In this document: in pieces, positions 46,301 to 54,134 of the stretch
How positions within the stretch are numbered: position 1 is the stretch's first letter
Layout: every line of letters begins with the position of its first letter
Assembly: GCF_900178525.1 (NCBI RefSeq)
Contig: NZ_FXDJ01000009.1
Location: 518,263-582,262 of the forward strand
Length of the DNA stretch: 64,000 nt
Reading direction: 5' to 3'
Source of the DNA: Massilibacteroides vaginae
Lineage (GTDB): Bacteria > Bacteroidota > Bacteroidia > Bacteroidales > Tannerellaceae
The notes under the pieces: generated by a model
The model's database searches: none
Seen by the model: the letters and a program-made list of their open reading frames with translations, nothing else
What the model was told of the DNA's origin: nothing
Translations under genes and position numbers: made by a program

Positions 46301-46782
46301 AATTAGTATATGGTTTCGGAACAAATATAAGCTATAAGAATTTTGACCTGAATGTTTTCCTCCAAGGTAATGGAAAAACCTACCGGTTTATTGGTGGGTC
46401 CGGTTTTATGCCCGGTAGTTCTATGGGGTCTATGTTTAATATTTTTGATAATTATCAGGACCGTTGGACACCTGAAAATCCGAATCAAAATGCTTTTTAT
46501 CCACGACTAACCTATGGTCAGAATGAAAACAACGCGAAAAATTCAACCTGGTGGCTACGGGATATGAGTATGTTACGTATTAAAGACATTGAACTGGGTT
46601 ATCGTTTCCCTAAAACATGGATAAACGATTACGGTGTAAAAGCATTGCGTTTGTATTTAAAAGGGTCAAACCTATTTACTTTCTCAAAGTTCGATATGTG
46701 GGATCCGGAATTGGACACACAAAACGGAATGAAATATCCGATCATGAAATCTGTTTCTGTCGGAATAGATGTAAATTTCTAA
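43390..46782 (+). CDS. SusC/RagA-family TonB-dependent transporter with STN signalling domain
   Basis: I use the ATG at 43390 (MKNSFTNRSKALKMF) because it directly precedes the signal peptide (FYLSLIFLLFLCVPFSNLQA); the frame is open from 43309. The product has 1130 residues. In order: an STN domain (LTVKVQNKTVKDVINYIENN...), a carboxypeptidase-like beta-sandwich (INGTVWDEQGEPLIGV), a TonB-box-like LNEVVVVGFGSQ, plug and barrel ending VSVGIDVNF. The outer-membrane channel imports a glycan with SusD. The STN domain is the part that contacts FecR, fitting the upstream sigma/anti-sigma pair. No glycosidase is encoded next to it. Confidence 0.93.
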   Translation: MKNSFTNRSKALKMFYLSLIFLLFLCVPFSNLQAKNREASSVEEQNLTVKVQNKTVKDVINYIENNSDFIFVYAKNSLETLNQKVSISIEDKNIAYIMDVLSKTTNLNYEIKGRQVIISNKVSEPQQEKKGININGTVWDEQGEPLIGVNVSVQSTTIGAVTDLDGNYFLTVPDKNAELTFQYIGYEPKKIIVGNQININVNMKEVATSLNEVVVVGFGSQKRESVVGSITTIEPTFLQQSPSRALSNNLAGQLAGVIAVQRSGEPGVDGSSFWIRGISSFQDAGRNPLVLVDGIERSLDDMNPAEIESFSVLKDAAASAVYGVRGANGVILVNTKRGKLGKPSIDVHYEQGFTQPVKLPSFIGSSDYLSLMNELSIDGGGLQIYAPEIIEKYRTGADTELYPDIDWLDLITKDYASNRRANLNITGGSDLLRYALVISYYGESGIFERDKSQSWDSSTKLNKYNMRSNIDVNITKSTVARISIGGYLQDTNGMVNDGDTRASDHVLSTAFETPPFVHPAIYSTGEIPKVKSRHNPWSRATQHGFSTYSSAKIESLFSLEQDLKAILPGLKAKGVFSFDRYMNSGVVRSKSPDYYYPATSRLENGELDITIADYGQMFLGTDEKKEWGNRATYIEANINYSQRFGKHNVEGMFMYNQRDYQDGSVVPFRRMGVAGRASYNYDNRYIAEFNFGYNGSENFAKGYRFGFFPSVALGYLVSEEAFMSNIKETVSKLKLRGSWGLVGNDQLQGRRFAYITTINNSDNNGYKWGVNNDYHRTGRFEGDFGIPNLTWETVEKINVGLELGLWNALDLQVDWFKDKRRDIFMKRNTIPSAAGFVNTPWANFGKVDNSGVEVSLVYNKHINKDWNIGVRSTFTYAKNKIIEQDEAPGVIGTNRERTGKPVGQLFGLVADGLFTEDDFIDVEKGILKDHIPNHTFVSKIRPGDIKYVDIDGDGAVTDMDEVALKGTTNPQLVYGFGTNISYKNFDLNVFLQGNGKTYRFIGGSGFMPGSSMGSMFNIFDNYQDRWTPENPNQNAFYPRLTYGQNENNAKNSTWWLRDMSMLRIKDIELGYRFPKTWINDYGVKALRLYLKGSNLFTFSKFDMWDPELDTQNGMKYPIMKSVSVGIDVNF

Positions 46783-46800
46783 TATCGTAAATTACAAATT

Positions 46801-48747
46801 ATGAAAACAATAAAATTATTAAAATACATCGCATTTACCTTAGTGTGTGGGGTGTTTAGTAGTTGTGCTGACTTTATAGACAATGCTCCGGACGATCAGC
46901 TTGATCTGGAAATGGTTTTTAATGACAAAACACGTACGGAAGACTGGCTTGCAAATGTGTATTCTAAAGTGCCCGACTCCTATTGGCAATTTACCCGGGA
47001 TATTGGTTGGGATACTGTTGGAGACGATATTACCCCTTCTCAAAGATGGTTACAATGGTGGGGCGGAACTTTGTTAAATTTCAGAGTGGGCAATTACTAC
47101 ACCAACTCATCTTGGAACAGTGGCTTTTGGAATGAATTACAACAAAGAATTCGCGCCGGATATATTTTAATCAATAACGCTCACCCAAATCCTTTACAGA
47201 AAGTAACGGAAGAGGACATTGAATTAATGAAAAATGAATGTCGCTTTTTAATTGCTTACTACTATTGGATGCTGACAGAATCATATGGTGCTGTTCCTTA
47301 TTTTGATGATGTAGTAGATGTGAACGCTCCGTTGGAAGGGATGACACACGGGCAGGTTCCTTTTGACGAAATGATAGATATGTTGGATGCGCAATTGCTG
47401 GATTTATCCACTAAACTTCCGGACAAATGGGAAGAAGCGTTTTTCGGTCGTGCTACATCTATCGCAAGTCTCGCCGTACGTGCCAGAATGCTTTTATTTG
47501 CAGCAAGCCCACTTGTAAACGGAAATAAAATGTACGAAGGAATCGATCCGTTGTACAATGGCAAACAGCGTTTCAACACCACTTACGATGCGGGAAAATG
47601 GAAAAGAGCTGCCGATGCCTGCAAATTATTAATTGACAAAGCGCATGCAGCAGGTCATGGTTTGTATTATGAATATACGAATGATGGAAAAATAGATCCT
47701 TTCATGTCATACTACAATTTATTCCTGAAGAAAACCTCAGAAGGCAATAAAGAAATCCTGTTTGCTCGTCCTGATGTAAATTACGGCGAATATGAAAGAC
47801 ATAGCACACCACGTGGTTGTGGAGGTAACGGTGGTTTAGGTGTTACGCAAGGTATGGTAGATGCATTCTTTATGAAAAACGGATTGTCACCGATATTAGG
47901 CTATCATGCGAACGGATCACCTATTATCAATGAAGAATCCGGCTATACAGAATCCGGGTTCTCTACAGAGCCGGAGATACGCAACACGAAATGGGATCCG
48001 GCCCGTAAATCGGAAAATGTAAAACCAGGGCAAATTACAGTTGCTAATACATACAATATGTACAGTAACCGCGAGCCTCGTTTCTATTTGTCTGTGTTGT
48101 TTAATGGCGCCTGGTTCCATCAGGAAGGTCGTACAACAAGGATGATGTCCGGAGAATGGGACGGCGGACCTACACATGATGCTCCGCAAAATGGATACCT
48201 TAACAGGAAAAAGACCTCTTTAGAATCTATTCCAAGAGATGGTAAACAACCTTATCGTCCGGGTATTCTGTATCGTTTAGGAGAAGTTTATCTGAACTAT
48301 GCCGAAGCATTGAATGAATCAACTCCGGGACACAGCGATATTATACTTTATCTGAACAAGATACGTGAACGCGCGGGTATCCCTGAATACGGAACAGGAA
48401 CAGACAATAATGGATTCCAGCGAATTGCATACAATGATAACCAATCGGCTGTTCGCGAACTGATCAGAAAAGAACGTAGAGTAGAACTTTGTGGAGAAGG
48501 TATTCGCTACCACGATATTCGTCGTTGGTTATTAGGCGAAGAGTTACTGAATGGGTATGATTACGGTATGAACTTTGCCGGAACAGAATATTCTGATGAT
48601 ACAAATAATCCGAAAGCATTCTTTGTTCGCACCAAGGCGTTGTTACGTAGTTACCAAAAGAAACAATACTGGATGCCTGTTCATCAAAATCAAATCGACA
48701 CAGACCCGACTTTGGTTCAAGCACCATTCTGGGAAAGTGAGGAGTAA
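46801..48747 (+). CDS. SusD/RagB-family nutrient-binding lipoprotein
   Basis: The 648-residue protein starts with a lipoprotein signal ending VFSSC (Cys about 22). It has the RagB/SusD fold: N-terminal DQLDLEMVFNDKTRTEDWLANVYS, TPR-like helices (ECRFLIAYYYWMLTESYGAVPYFDD), and the C-terminal NKIRERAGIPE, RKERRVELCGEGIRYHDIRRW and QNQIDTDPTL segments. It is surface-exposed and caps the SusC channel. The 18-bp gap to susC indicates one transcript. It ends at a strong terminator shared with the convergent uxaC operon. Ligand unknown; uronate-containing glycan is suggested only by the neighbourhood. Confidence 0.93.
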   Translation: MKTIKLLKYIAFTLVCGVFSSCADFIDNAPDDQLDLEMVFNDKTRTEDWLANVYSKVPDSYWQFTRDIGWDTVGDDITPSQRWLQWWGGTLLNFRVGNYYTNSSWNSGFWNELQQRIRAGYILINNAHPNPLQKVTEEDIELMKNECRFLIAYYYWMLTESYGAVPYFDDVVDVNAPLEGMTHGQVPFDEMIDMLDAQLLDLSTKLPDKWEEAFFGRATSIASLAVRARMLLFAASPLVNGNKMYEGIDPLYNGKQRFNTTYDAGKWKRAADACKLLIDKAHAAGHGLYYEYTNDGKIDPFMSYYNLFLKKTSEGNKEILFARPDVNYGEYERHSTPRGCGGNGGLGVTQGMVDAFFMKNGLSPILGYHANGSPIINEESGYTESGFSTEPEIRNTKWDPARKSENVKPGQITVANTYNMYSNREPRFYLSVLFNGAWFHQEGRTTRMMSGEWDGGPTHDAPQNGYLNRKKTSLESIPRDGKQPYRPGILYRLGEVYLNYAEALNESTPGHSDIILYLNKIRERAGIPEYGTGTDNNGFQRIAYNDNQSAVRELIRKERRVELCGEGIRYHDIRRWLLGEELLNGYDYGMNFAGTEYSDDTNNPKAFFVRTKALLRSYQKKQYWMPVHQNQIDTDPTLVQAPFWESEE

Positions 48748-48755
48748 GAAGAAAA

Positions 48756-48784
48756 AAAATCCCGGGACGAATCCCGGGATTTTT
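48756..48784. terminator. bidirectional terminator between susD and uxaC
   Basis: A perfect 12-bp stem AAAATCCCGGGA / TCCCGGGATTTT with a 4-base loop (CGAA) carries A-runs on the left and T-runs on the right. It lies 8 bp after the susD stop and about 20 bp after the uxaC stop on the other strand, so it can end both transcripts. Confidence 0.92.
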
Positions 48785-48803
48785 CACTCGCTAATCTAAA
48801 ACA

Positions 48804-50207
48804 TCACCATCCAAAATAATTTTTGGCGTTGAAATAACTTATATTTTCCACCATCTGTTTAATAAACGGAAGTTCTGAAGCCGGTAATTCACCATTCTCC
48901 ACATCACGTCCGATCATATTACACAAAAGACGACGGAAATATTCGTGTCTTGGATAAGACAAGAAGCTCCTTGAGTCTGTAAGCATACCAACAAAACGAC
49001 TTAACAAGCCTAAAGCCGACAGTGCGTTGATTTGCTTTTCCATTCCATCCAACTGATCCAAGAACCACCATCCTGAACCGTATTGCATCTTTCCGGCAAC
49101 CGATCCGTCGTTGAAATTGTAAGCATTGGTTACCATCAGTTCATTGTCACGTGGATTAAGGTTATACAGAATCGTCTTGGCAAGAACACCATCTAAATTC
49201 AGACGGTCTAATAAACGATTCATAGCTGTAGCTACCTCGTAATCCCCAATCGCGTCATAACCGGTATCCGGACCTAACTGACGGAACATCTTGGTGTTAT
49301 TATTTCGGATCGCTCCGATATGAAACTGCTGTACCCATCCTGCTTTCGCATCCATAACAGCCAAATCATACAACATAGCCGAACGAAACTTTCGATCGTC
49401 TTCCGCTGTTGGATTTTTCCCTGAACGTACTTTCGCAAAGATCGCATTAATTTCCGAATCAGTATAAGGATCTGCACAAAAAGTGGTCAGCCCATGATCG
49501 GAAAGACCACATCCCTGCGCCGCAAAGAATTGATGTCTTTTTTCTAATGCCGCAAGTAAATCTGCATAGGTAGAGATATTCATATCCGCGGCTTTTTCCA
49601 ATAAAGCAAGATAGTTATTATAAACCTCCGCGTTATCAATCGTCATTGCCTTATCCGGTCTCCAGGTAGGCAATACTTTTACTTTAAATCCACTTTCACG
49701 TATAGCAATATGGTATTCTAATGAATCAGCGGGATCATCTGTTGTACAAACCAGTTCTACATTCATGCGTTCCATGATCGCGCGTGAACGAAATTCGGGA
49801 GTCTGCAATTTAGCTGTACATTCCTCATATATTTCACGAGCAGTAGATGGATTCAGCACTTTGTCGATGCCAAACACACGGCTCAGTTCCAAGTGCGTCC
49901 AATGATAAAGTGGATTACGCATTGCGTATGGCATCGTTTCCGCCCATTTTTCAAATTTTTCGTAAGCGGATTTATTTCCGGTTATATAATCTTCCGGAAT
50001 ACCGTTGGCACGCATCGCTCTCCATTTATAATGGTCACCACCAAGCCAGATTTCTGTTAAGTCTGCAAACTGATAATTTTCCGCGATCATTTTCGGAACA
50101 AGGTGACAGTGATAATCAATGATCGGTAACTTTGCTGCATGTTCATGATAAAGCGTACGAGCAGTATCCGAATAAAGCAGAAAGTCCTTGTCTAAAAAGT
50201 TTTTCAT
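48804..50207 (-). CDS. uxaC: glucuronate isomerase
   Basis: The 467-residue protein is the usual UxaC length and converts D-glucuronate to fructuronate or D-galacturonate to tagaturonate. It has the amidohydrolase-like metal site IIDYHCHLVPK near residue 33, FADLTEIWLGGDHYKWRAMRANG, and CTTDDPADSLEYH. GMLTDSRSFLSYPRHEYFRR and FNAKNYFGW at the end are family hallmarks. It is the last gene of the kdgK-kdgA-uxaC run, which feeds KDG to KDPG and on to pyruvate and glyceraldehyde-3-phosphate. The reductase and dehydratase steps (uxuB/uxuA) are not in the window. Confidence 0.96.
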   Translation of the reverse strand: MKNFLDKDFLLYSDTARTLYHEHAAKLPIIDYHCHLVPKMIAENYQFADLTEIWLGGDHYKWRAMRANGIPEDYITGNKSAYEKFEKWAETMPYAMRNPLYHWTHLELSRVFGIDKVLNPSTAREIYEECTAKLQTPEFRSRAIMERMNVELVCTTDDPADSLEYHIAIRESGFKVKVLPTWRPDKAMTIDNAEVYNNYLALLEKAADMNISTYADLLAALEKRHQFFAAQGCGLSDHGLTTFCADPYTDSEINAIFAKVRSGKNPTAEDDRKFRSAMLYDLAVMDAKAGWVQQFHIGAIRNNNTKMFRQLGPDTGYDAIGDYEVATAMNRLLDRLNLDGVLAKTILYNLNPRDNELMVTNAYNFNDGSVAGKMQYGSGWWFLDQLDGMEKQINALSALGLLSRFVGMLTDSRSFLSYPRHEYFRRLLCNMIGRDVENGELPASELPFIKQMVENISYFNAKNYFGW

Positions 50208-50230
50208 GGTTTTTCTTTATTTTAAAGAGT

Positions 50231-50268
50231 CTGTTTCAAAAGAACGCCTTCAGGTTCTTTTGAAACAG
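50231..50268. other. 15-bp perfect inverted repeat between kdgA and uxaC
   Basis: CTGTTTCAAAAGAAC (50231-50245) and its exact complement (50254-50268) enclose an 8-base loop. On the minus strand the hairpin follows the kdgA stop by about 10 nt and precedes the uxaC ATG by 23 nt. There is no long T-run directly after it. It could attenuate or stabilise the operon mRNA, or be a minimal palindromic element. Confidence 0.65.
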
Positions 50269-50277
50269 GTTCATGTT

Positions 50278-50949
50278 TTATTTTTTATATTTCAATATTA
50301 TAGCTAACGCGTCACTACAAAGTTTTGAAATTGTATTCCAATCCTTTTTCTCAATGACTTCTTTAGGGAATAATTTAGATCCCATACCCACACAAGTTAC
50401 TCCGGCCTTGAACCATGCGGATAAATTTTCTTCAGTAGGTTCAACGGCTCCTGTTGCCATAATCATCGACCAAGGCATAGGGGCTTTGATATTGCTTACG
50501 AACGAAGGACCACCTACATTCCCTGCCGGGAATATCTTACACAGGTCACATCCGGCTTCTTGCGCAAACCCGATTTCAGAAACCGAACCACATCCCGGCG
50601 TATAAGGAATCAGGCGACGATTACAGACTTTCGCTACTTCCGGATTAAATAAAGGTCCGACAACAAAGTTCGCTCCCAATTGAATATACAAAGCCGCAGT
50701 TGGAGCATCAACAATCGAACCGATACCCAGAATCATATCCGGACATTCATTAACCACAAACTTAGATAATTCGGCGAATACCTCTTGTGCGAAGTCGCCT
50801 CTATTCGTAAATTCAAAAGCGCGTACCCCACCTGCATAGCAGGCTTTTACAACTTGCTTTGCTGTCTCAACATCATTACTGTAATAAACTGGAATCATAC
50901 CGGTGTTGGCCATTGCCGACAGCACCTCTATTTTATTAAATCTTGCCAT
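50278..50949 (-). CDS. kdgA: KDPG/KHG aldolase
   Basis: The 223-residue protein is a bifunctional 4-hydroxy-2-oxoglutarate / 2-dehydro-3-deoxy-phosphogluconate aldolase. Glu46 in AFEFTNRG and the Schiff-base Lys138 in [14 protein letters not shown] are visible, with the PYTPGCG loop near 116-121 and GMGSKLFP near the C-terminus for phosphate binding. It splits KDPG to pyruvate and glyceraldehyde-3-phosphate. The gene lies 12 bp after kdgK and 70 bp before uxaC. The typical length is ~205-225. Confidence 0.94.
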   Translation of the reverse strand: MARFNKIEVLSAMANTGMIPVYYSNDVETAKQVVKACYAGGVRAFEFTNRGDFAQEVFAELSKFVVNECPDMILGIGSIVDAPTAALYIQLGANFVVGPLFNPEVAKVCNRRLIPYTPGCGSVSEIGFAQEAGCDLCKIFPAGNVGGPSFVSNIKAPMPWSMIMATGAVEPTEENLSAWFKAGVTCVGMGSKLFPKEVIEKKDWNTISKLCSDALAIILKYKK

Positions 50950-50961
50950 ATCTATTGCTAT

Positions 50962-52005
50962 TTAACGAGAAACACGACCGGACGCGTCTCCACTCATTAA
51001 TTTCTCTACTTCTTCAACGGTTACTTGATTATAGTCGCCATACACTGTATGTTTCAAACAAGAGGCAGCGACGGCAAAATCAAGTGCTTTTTGCGCATCG
51101 GCAGGCCAAGTGATCAGTCCATAAATCAATCCTCCCATGAATGAATCTCCACCACCTACACGATCAACGATATGGGTTATATCATAACGACGAGACTGGT
51201 ATAGTTTTCCGTTAGTGTAAAGCACACCTCCCCAGGTGTTGTGGTTCGCATTGATTGAACCGCGTAAGGTAATAATTACTTTTTTTGCCCGTGGAAATTT
51301 AGCCATTAACTGGGTGCATACCGATTCAAACTCAACAGCATTCACTTCACCGTCCGTCTGCGCTACGTCAAAACCTTCCGGTTTGATACCGAACACCTTT
51401 TCCGCATCTTCTTCGTTACCCAATATTACATCACATCCGGCAACTAATTCGGGCATAATATCCGATACTTTTTTGCCGTAATTCCATAAGTTTTTACGAT
51501 AATTCAAGTCACACGAAACAGGAACACCTAATCTGTTTGCCGCCTGTATCGCTTCCAGGCAAGCATCTGCTGCACCCTGAGAGATAGCCGGTGTAATACC
51601 TGTCCAATGAAACCAGGAAGCACCCTTCAACACCTCATCCCAATTAATCATACCCGGCTTTATTTCTGAAATGGAGGAATGAGCCCGGTCATAAACAACT
51701 TTACTAGCGCGGGCAACAGCACCGGTCTCCAGAAAATAAATACCAAGACGTTCTCCTCCGTAAATAATATCAGAAGTATCCACTCCATATTTCCGAAGAT
51801 CCATCACGCAGGCTCGCGCAATATCATTTTTAGGTAAACGAGTAACAAAAGAAGTATTAAGTCCGTAATTTGCTAATGACACAGCGACATTGGCTTCACC
51901 ACCTCCAAAAGTAGCATTCAGCTTATCACTTTGATTAAAACGAAGATAATCAGGTGTAGCTAAACGGAGCATAATTTCACCAAAGGTCACAATTTTTTTT
52001 TCCAT
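50962..52005 (-). CDS. kdgK: 2-keto-3-deoxygluconate kinase (PfkB family)
   Basis: From the ATG at 52005 (MEKKIVTFGEIMLRL) the product has 347 residues. An ATG at 52041 lies inside the -7 box region, so it is not used. PfkB features: TFGEIMLRL start, FGGGEANVAVSLANYG, RLPKND, NLYR-like DLNYRKNLW, LGNEEDAEKVFG, and the catalytic DRVGGGDSFMGGLIYG (anion-hole GGGD with the base Asp). It phosphorylates KDG to KDPG, the substrate of the next gene product. First gene of the uronate operon. Confidence 0.93.
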   Translation of the reverse strand: MEKKIVTFGEIMLRLATPDYLRFNQSDKLNATFGGGEANVAVSLANYGLNTSFVTRLPKNDIARACVMDLRKYGVDTSDIIYGGERLGIYFLETGAVARASKVVYDRAHSSISEIKPGMINWDEVLKGASWFHWTGITPAISQGAADACLEAIQAANRLGVPVSCDLNYRKNLWNYGKKVSDIMPELVAGCDVILGNEEDAEKVFGIKPEGFDVAQTDGEVNAVEFESVCTQLMAKFPRAKKVIITLRGSINANHNTWGGVLYTNGKLYQSRRYDITHIVDRVGGGDSFMGGLIYGLITWPADAQKALDFAVAASCLKHTVYGDYNQVTVEEVEKLMSGDASGRVSR

Positions 52006-52040
52006 GATTTTATGATTTATAGGTATATGTAGTTTCTGCA

Positions 52041-52048
52041 CAAATATA
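52041..52048 (-). promoter_or_regulatory. kdgK operon -7 promoter box
   Basis: On the minus strand this is TATATTTG, an exact TAnnTTTG match, giving a leader of about 29 nt to the ATG at 52005. The only nearby TTG is about 14 bp upstream, so the -33 element is unclear. The remaining intergenic sequence up to 52225 shows no ORF. Confidence 0.55.
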
Positions 52049-52225
52049 AGTTATATCTTCCACAATGATTTGGTGCGCGCCCACAAAATGATCAGTCACC
52101 GAGGATATTGATCAATTTATTCCATACAACACACAATTAATATACAAAAGAACAGCTCAAAATCAATTTTTACGTATTAAAAGGAATAGACTATTCACAT
52201 CAGGATTATGCCGAAAAGGTAAAAC

Positions 52226-52242
52226 ACCCTATAAAATAGGGT
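52226..52242 (-). terminator. weak hairpin terminator after ogt
   Basis: ACCCTAT and ATAGGGT form a 7-bp stem around three bases, 38 bp after the ogt stop on the minus strand. GTTTTACCTTTT follows. The stem is short and the T-run is interrupted, so termination is likely but not certain. Confidence 0.5.
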
Positions 52243-52280
52243 ATGTCGTACTATGTGAGTTTGTATTCTAAACGTGTTAT

Positions 52281-52733
52281 TTATCGTTCTAATAACAGTA
52301 ATTTTTCTTTTATCTCTAATCCTCCGGCGTATCCGGTTAATTTTCCATTCGAACCGATGATTCGATGGCAGGGTATGATTATGGCAATCGGATTTTTATT
52401 GTTTGCTAATCCTACAGCGCGACATGATTGCGGATTTCCTATTGCTTCCGCTATTTGTTTATAGGTACGGGTTTCACCAAAATATACTCTTTGCAGTGCG
52501 TTCCACACTGATTTTTGGTAAGGGGTGCCTTGTGGATTAAGCGGAAGTGTAAATTCAGTTCTTTCTCCATCCAGATATTCGTCAATCTGCCGGGCAGTTT
52601 CTCTGATTAGAGGAGTTTCTTGTTCTTTATAGCTGTCATCAGGTTTTTGAAAGGATACTCTTGTGATATATTTATCTTCTTCACATATCCATATCAGACA
52701 TAACCTGTTCGGGTATGAGTAATAATATTTCAT
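52281..52733 (-). CDS. ogt: methylated-DNA-[protein]-cysteine S-methyltransferase
   Basis: The 150-residue protein contains the acceptor motif IIPCHRII (Cys122), preceded by SCRAVGLANNKNP. GTPYQKSVWNALQRV..GETRTYKQIAEAIG is the helix-turn-helix DNA-binding part. It transfers the methyl group from O6-methylguanine to its own Cys, a suicide repair reaction. The N-terminal domain is short, as in Ogt. It is a single gene with its own downstream hairpin, 61 bp from the tolC-type gene. Confidence 0.95.
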   Translation of the reverse strand: MKYYYSYPNRLCLIWICEEDKYITRVSFQKPDDSYKEQETPLIRETARQIDEYLDGERTEFTLPLNPQGTPYQKSVWNALQRVYFGETRTYKQIAEAIGNPQSCRAVGLANNKNPIAIIIPCHRIIGSNGKLTGYAGGLEIKEKLLLLER

Positions 52734-52794
52734 GGTAGACTATTAGCGACTAATTTACAATTATTTATGTCGTAAAGATAGTATTATTTATGAT

Positions 52795-54126
52795 TTATTC
52801 CTCAACAGGCAAAAAATATTCGAACAGTTGTCCGCTCAGTTGCAATAAGGATATCTCGCATATCTTTGTGGAATATTCTGCGATGGAACGACGTTCTTCC
52901 GCATTGAGCAAACTATTTTGCGCCTCACGCAATTCTATACCGGATAAGTCTCCCAATTTATACCGTTCAATTGCGATATTATAATTTTCCTGCGCCGCCA
53001 TTAAGTTTTCCTTCTCCAAGCTCCAAAGATTCAGGTTGTTTTCATAAGCCATCCACAGATTGCTCATATCCGCCCGCAGCGATAAGTCCATTTCTAATAG
53101 TTGTAAATTCTTATTTTCTATCTGAAGACGGCTGTTGCGTTGCTCGCGGCGACGGTTAAATCCGTCAAACAGCGTAAAGCCGACGGTTACACCATAGTTC
53201 AGGCCTAAACGCTGTTGCCAATCGGTCGCCCCTATTTCATACCAGTTAGCGGTATATCCGTATCCCGCGTTCAACCTCACGTAAGGATAATTCCGGCTAC
53301 GGGCTTTTTTATAATCCAATTCACTCAGCGACACTTTTTTTTGCGCTATTTGAAGAGATACATTGGAGGTTTGCGTACTGTTCCACAACTCCGCCTCATC
53401 CAAAAATGTATTGGGTATAATCATGGAATCTTTCAATTGAATTTGCTCCTCTACGTTATCCAGTGCCATTAACGTGTTTAGTTGAATGCGCGACCGATGC
53501 AGCGTCTCCAGTTGATTAATCACATTCGAACTATCTGCGTTAAAATCCACCTGTGCTTGTTGTAGATCAAGCCGAGACATGGATCCGATATAATAACGTT
53601 CCTCTACGATCCGAAGTCTTTCTCTTGACAGGGCAAGCGTCGCCCTTAAATTCTGCAACCGGGTTTTCTGGCGAATCAAATTGTAGTATTCGGCCGATAG
53701 AGAAGCTACAAAGTCCTCAATGGTTATCCGGGTGTTTAATTCACCAAGTTGTTTCAGCTCCTTTAATGTTTGGTAAGTAGCCTGAATGCCAAACCCGTCA
53801 AAAACAGTCCAGTTCACATTTAGTCCAACATTTGCGCTTTCCGAATTTACGGCGTTAGTTTTTTCCGTTGTTCCATCTGTCAGTTTATTTCGCGTATCAT
53901 ACATGGATCCACTAATGCCTCCGTTCATATCGAAAGTCGGCAAGTAACCGGCATTTCCGGGTGTAGCGTTATTATCGCTGATCACCTGTTCGTTCCGGAT
54001 CATACGGATAGAATAATTCTTTTCCAACCCCGTTTCTATACATCGCCGAAGGTCAAAAATTTCTTGCGAGAAAGTTATGCCGACATTTAACGTAGCTAAT
54101 AGGAGTAGATATATAATTCGTTTCAT
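52795..54126 (-). CDS. TolC-family outer-membrane efflux protein
   Basis: The 443-residue protein has a signal peptide (MKRIIYLLLLATLNVGITFS) and two OEP repeats, each with long helices: LKELKQLGELNTRITIEDFVASLSAEYYNLIRQ and, in the second half, QNYNIAIERYKLGDLSGIELREAQNSLLNAEER. Strand segments such as VGLNVNWTVFDGFG and VTVGFTLFDGFNRR are typical of TolC barrels. It would form the outer-membrane duct for the RND pump encoded 8 bp upstream. Last gene of the operon. Confidence 0.93.
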   Translation of the reverse strand: MKRIIYLLLLATLNVGITFSQEIFDLRRCIETGLEKNYSIRMIRNEQVISDNNATPGNAGYLPTFDMNGGISGSMYDTRNKLTDGTTEKTNAVNSESANVGLNVNWTVFDGFGIQATYQTLKELKQLGELNTRITIEDFVASLSAEYYNLIRQKTRLQNLRATLALSRERLRIVEERYYIGSMSRLDLQQAQVDFNADSSNVINQLETLHRSRIQLNTLMALDNVEEQIQLKDSMIIPNTFLDEAELWNSTQTSNVSLQIAQKKVSLSELDYKKARSRNYPYVRLNAGYGYTANWYEIGATDWQQRLGLNYGVTVGFTLFDGFNRRREQRNSRLQIENKNLQLLEMDLSLRADMSNLWMAYENNLNLWSLEKENLMAAQENYNIAIERYKLGDLSGIELREAQNSLLNAEERRSIAEYSTKICEISLLQLSGQLFEYFLPVEE

Positions 54127-54134
54127 AGCAAATC

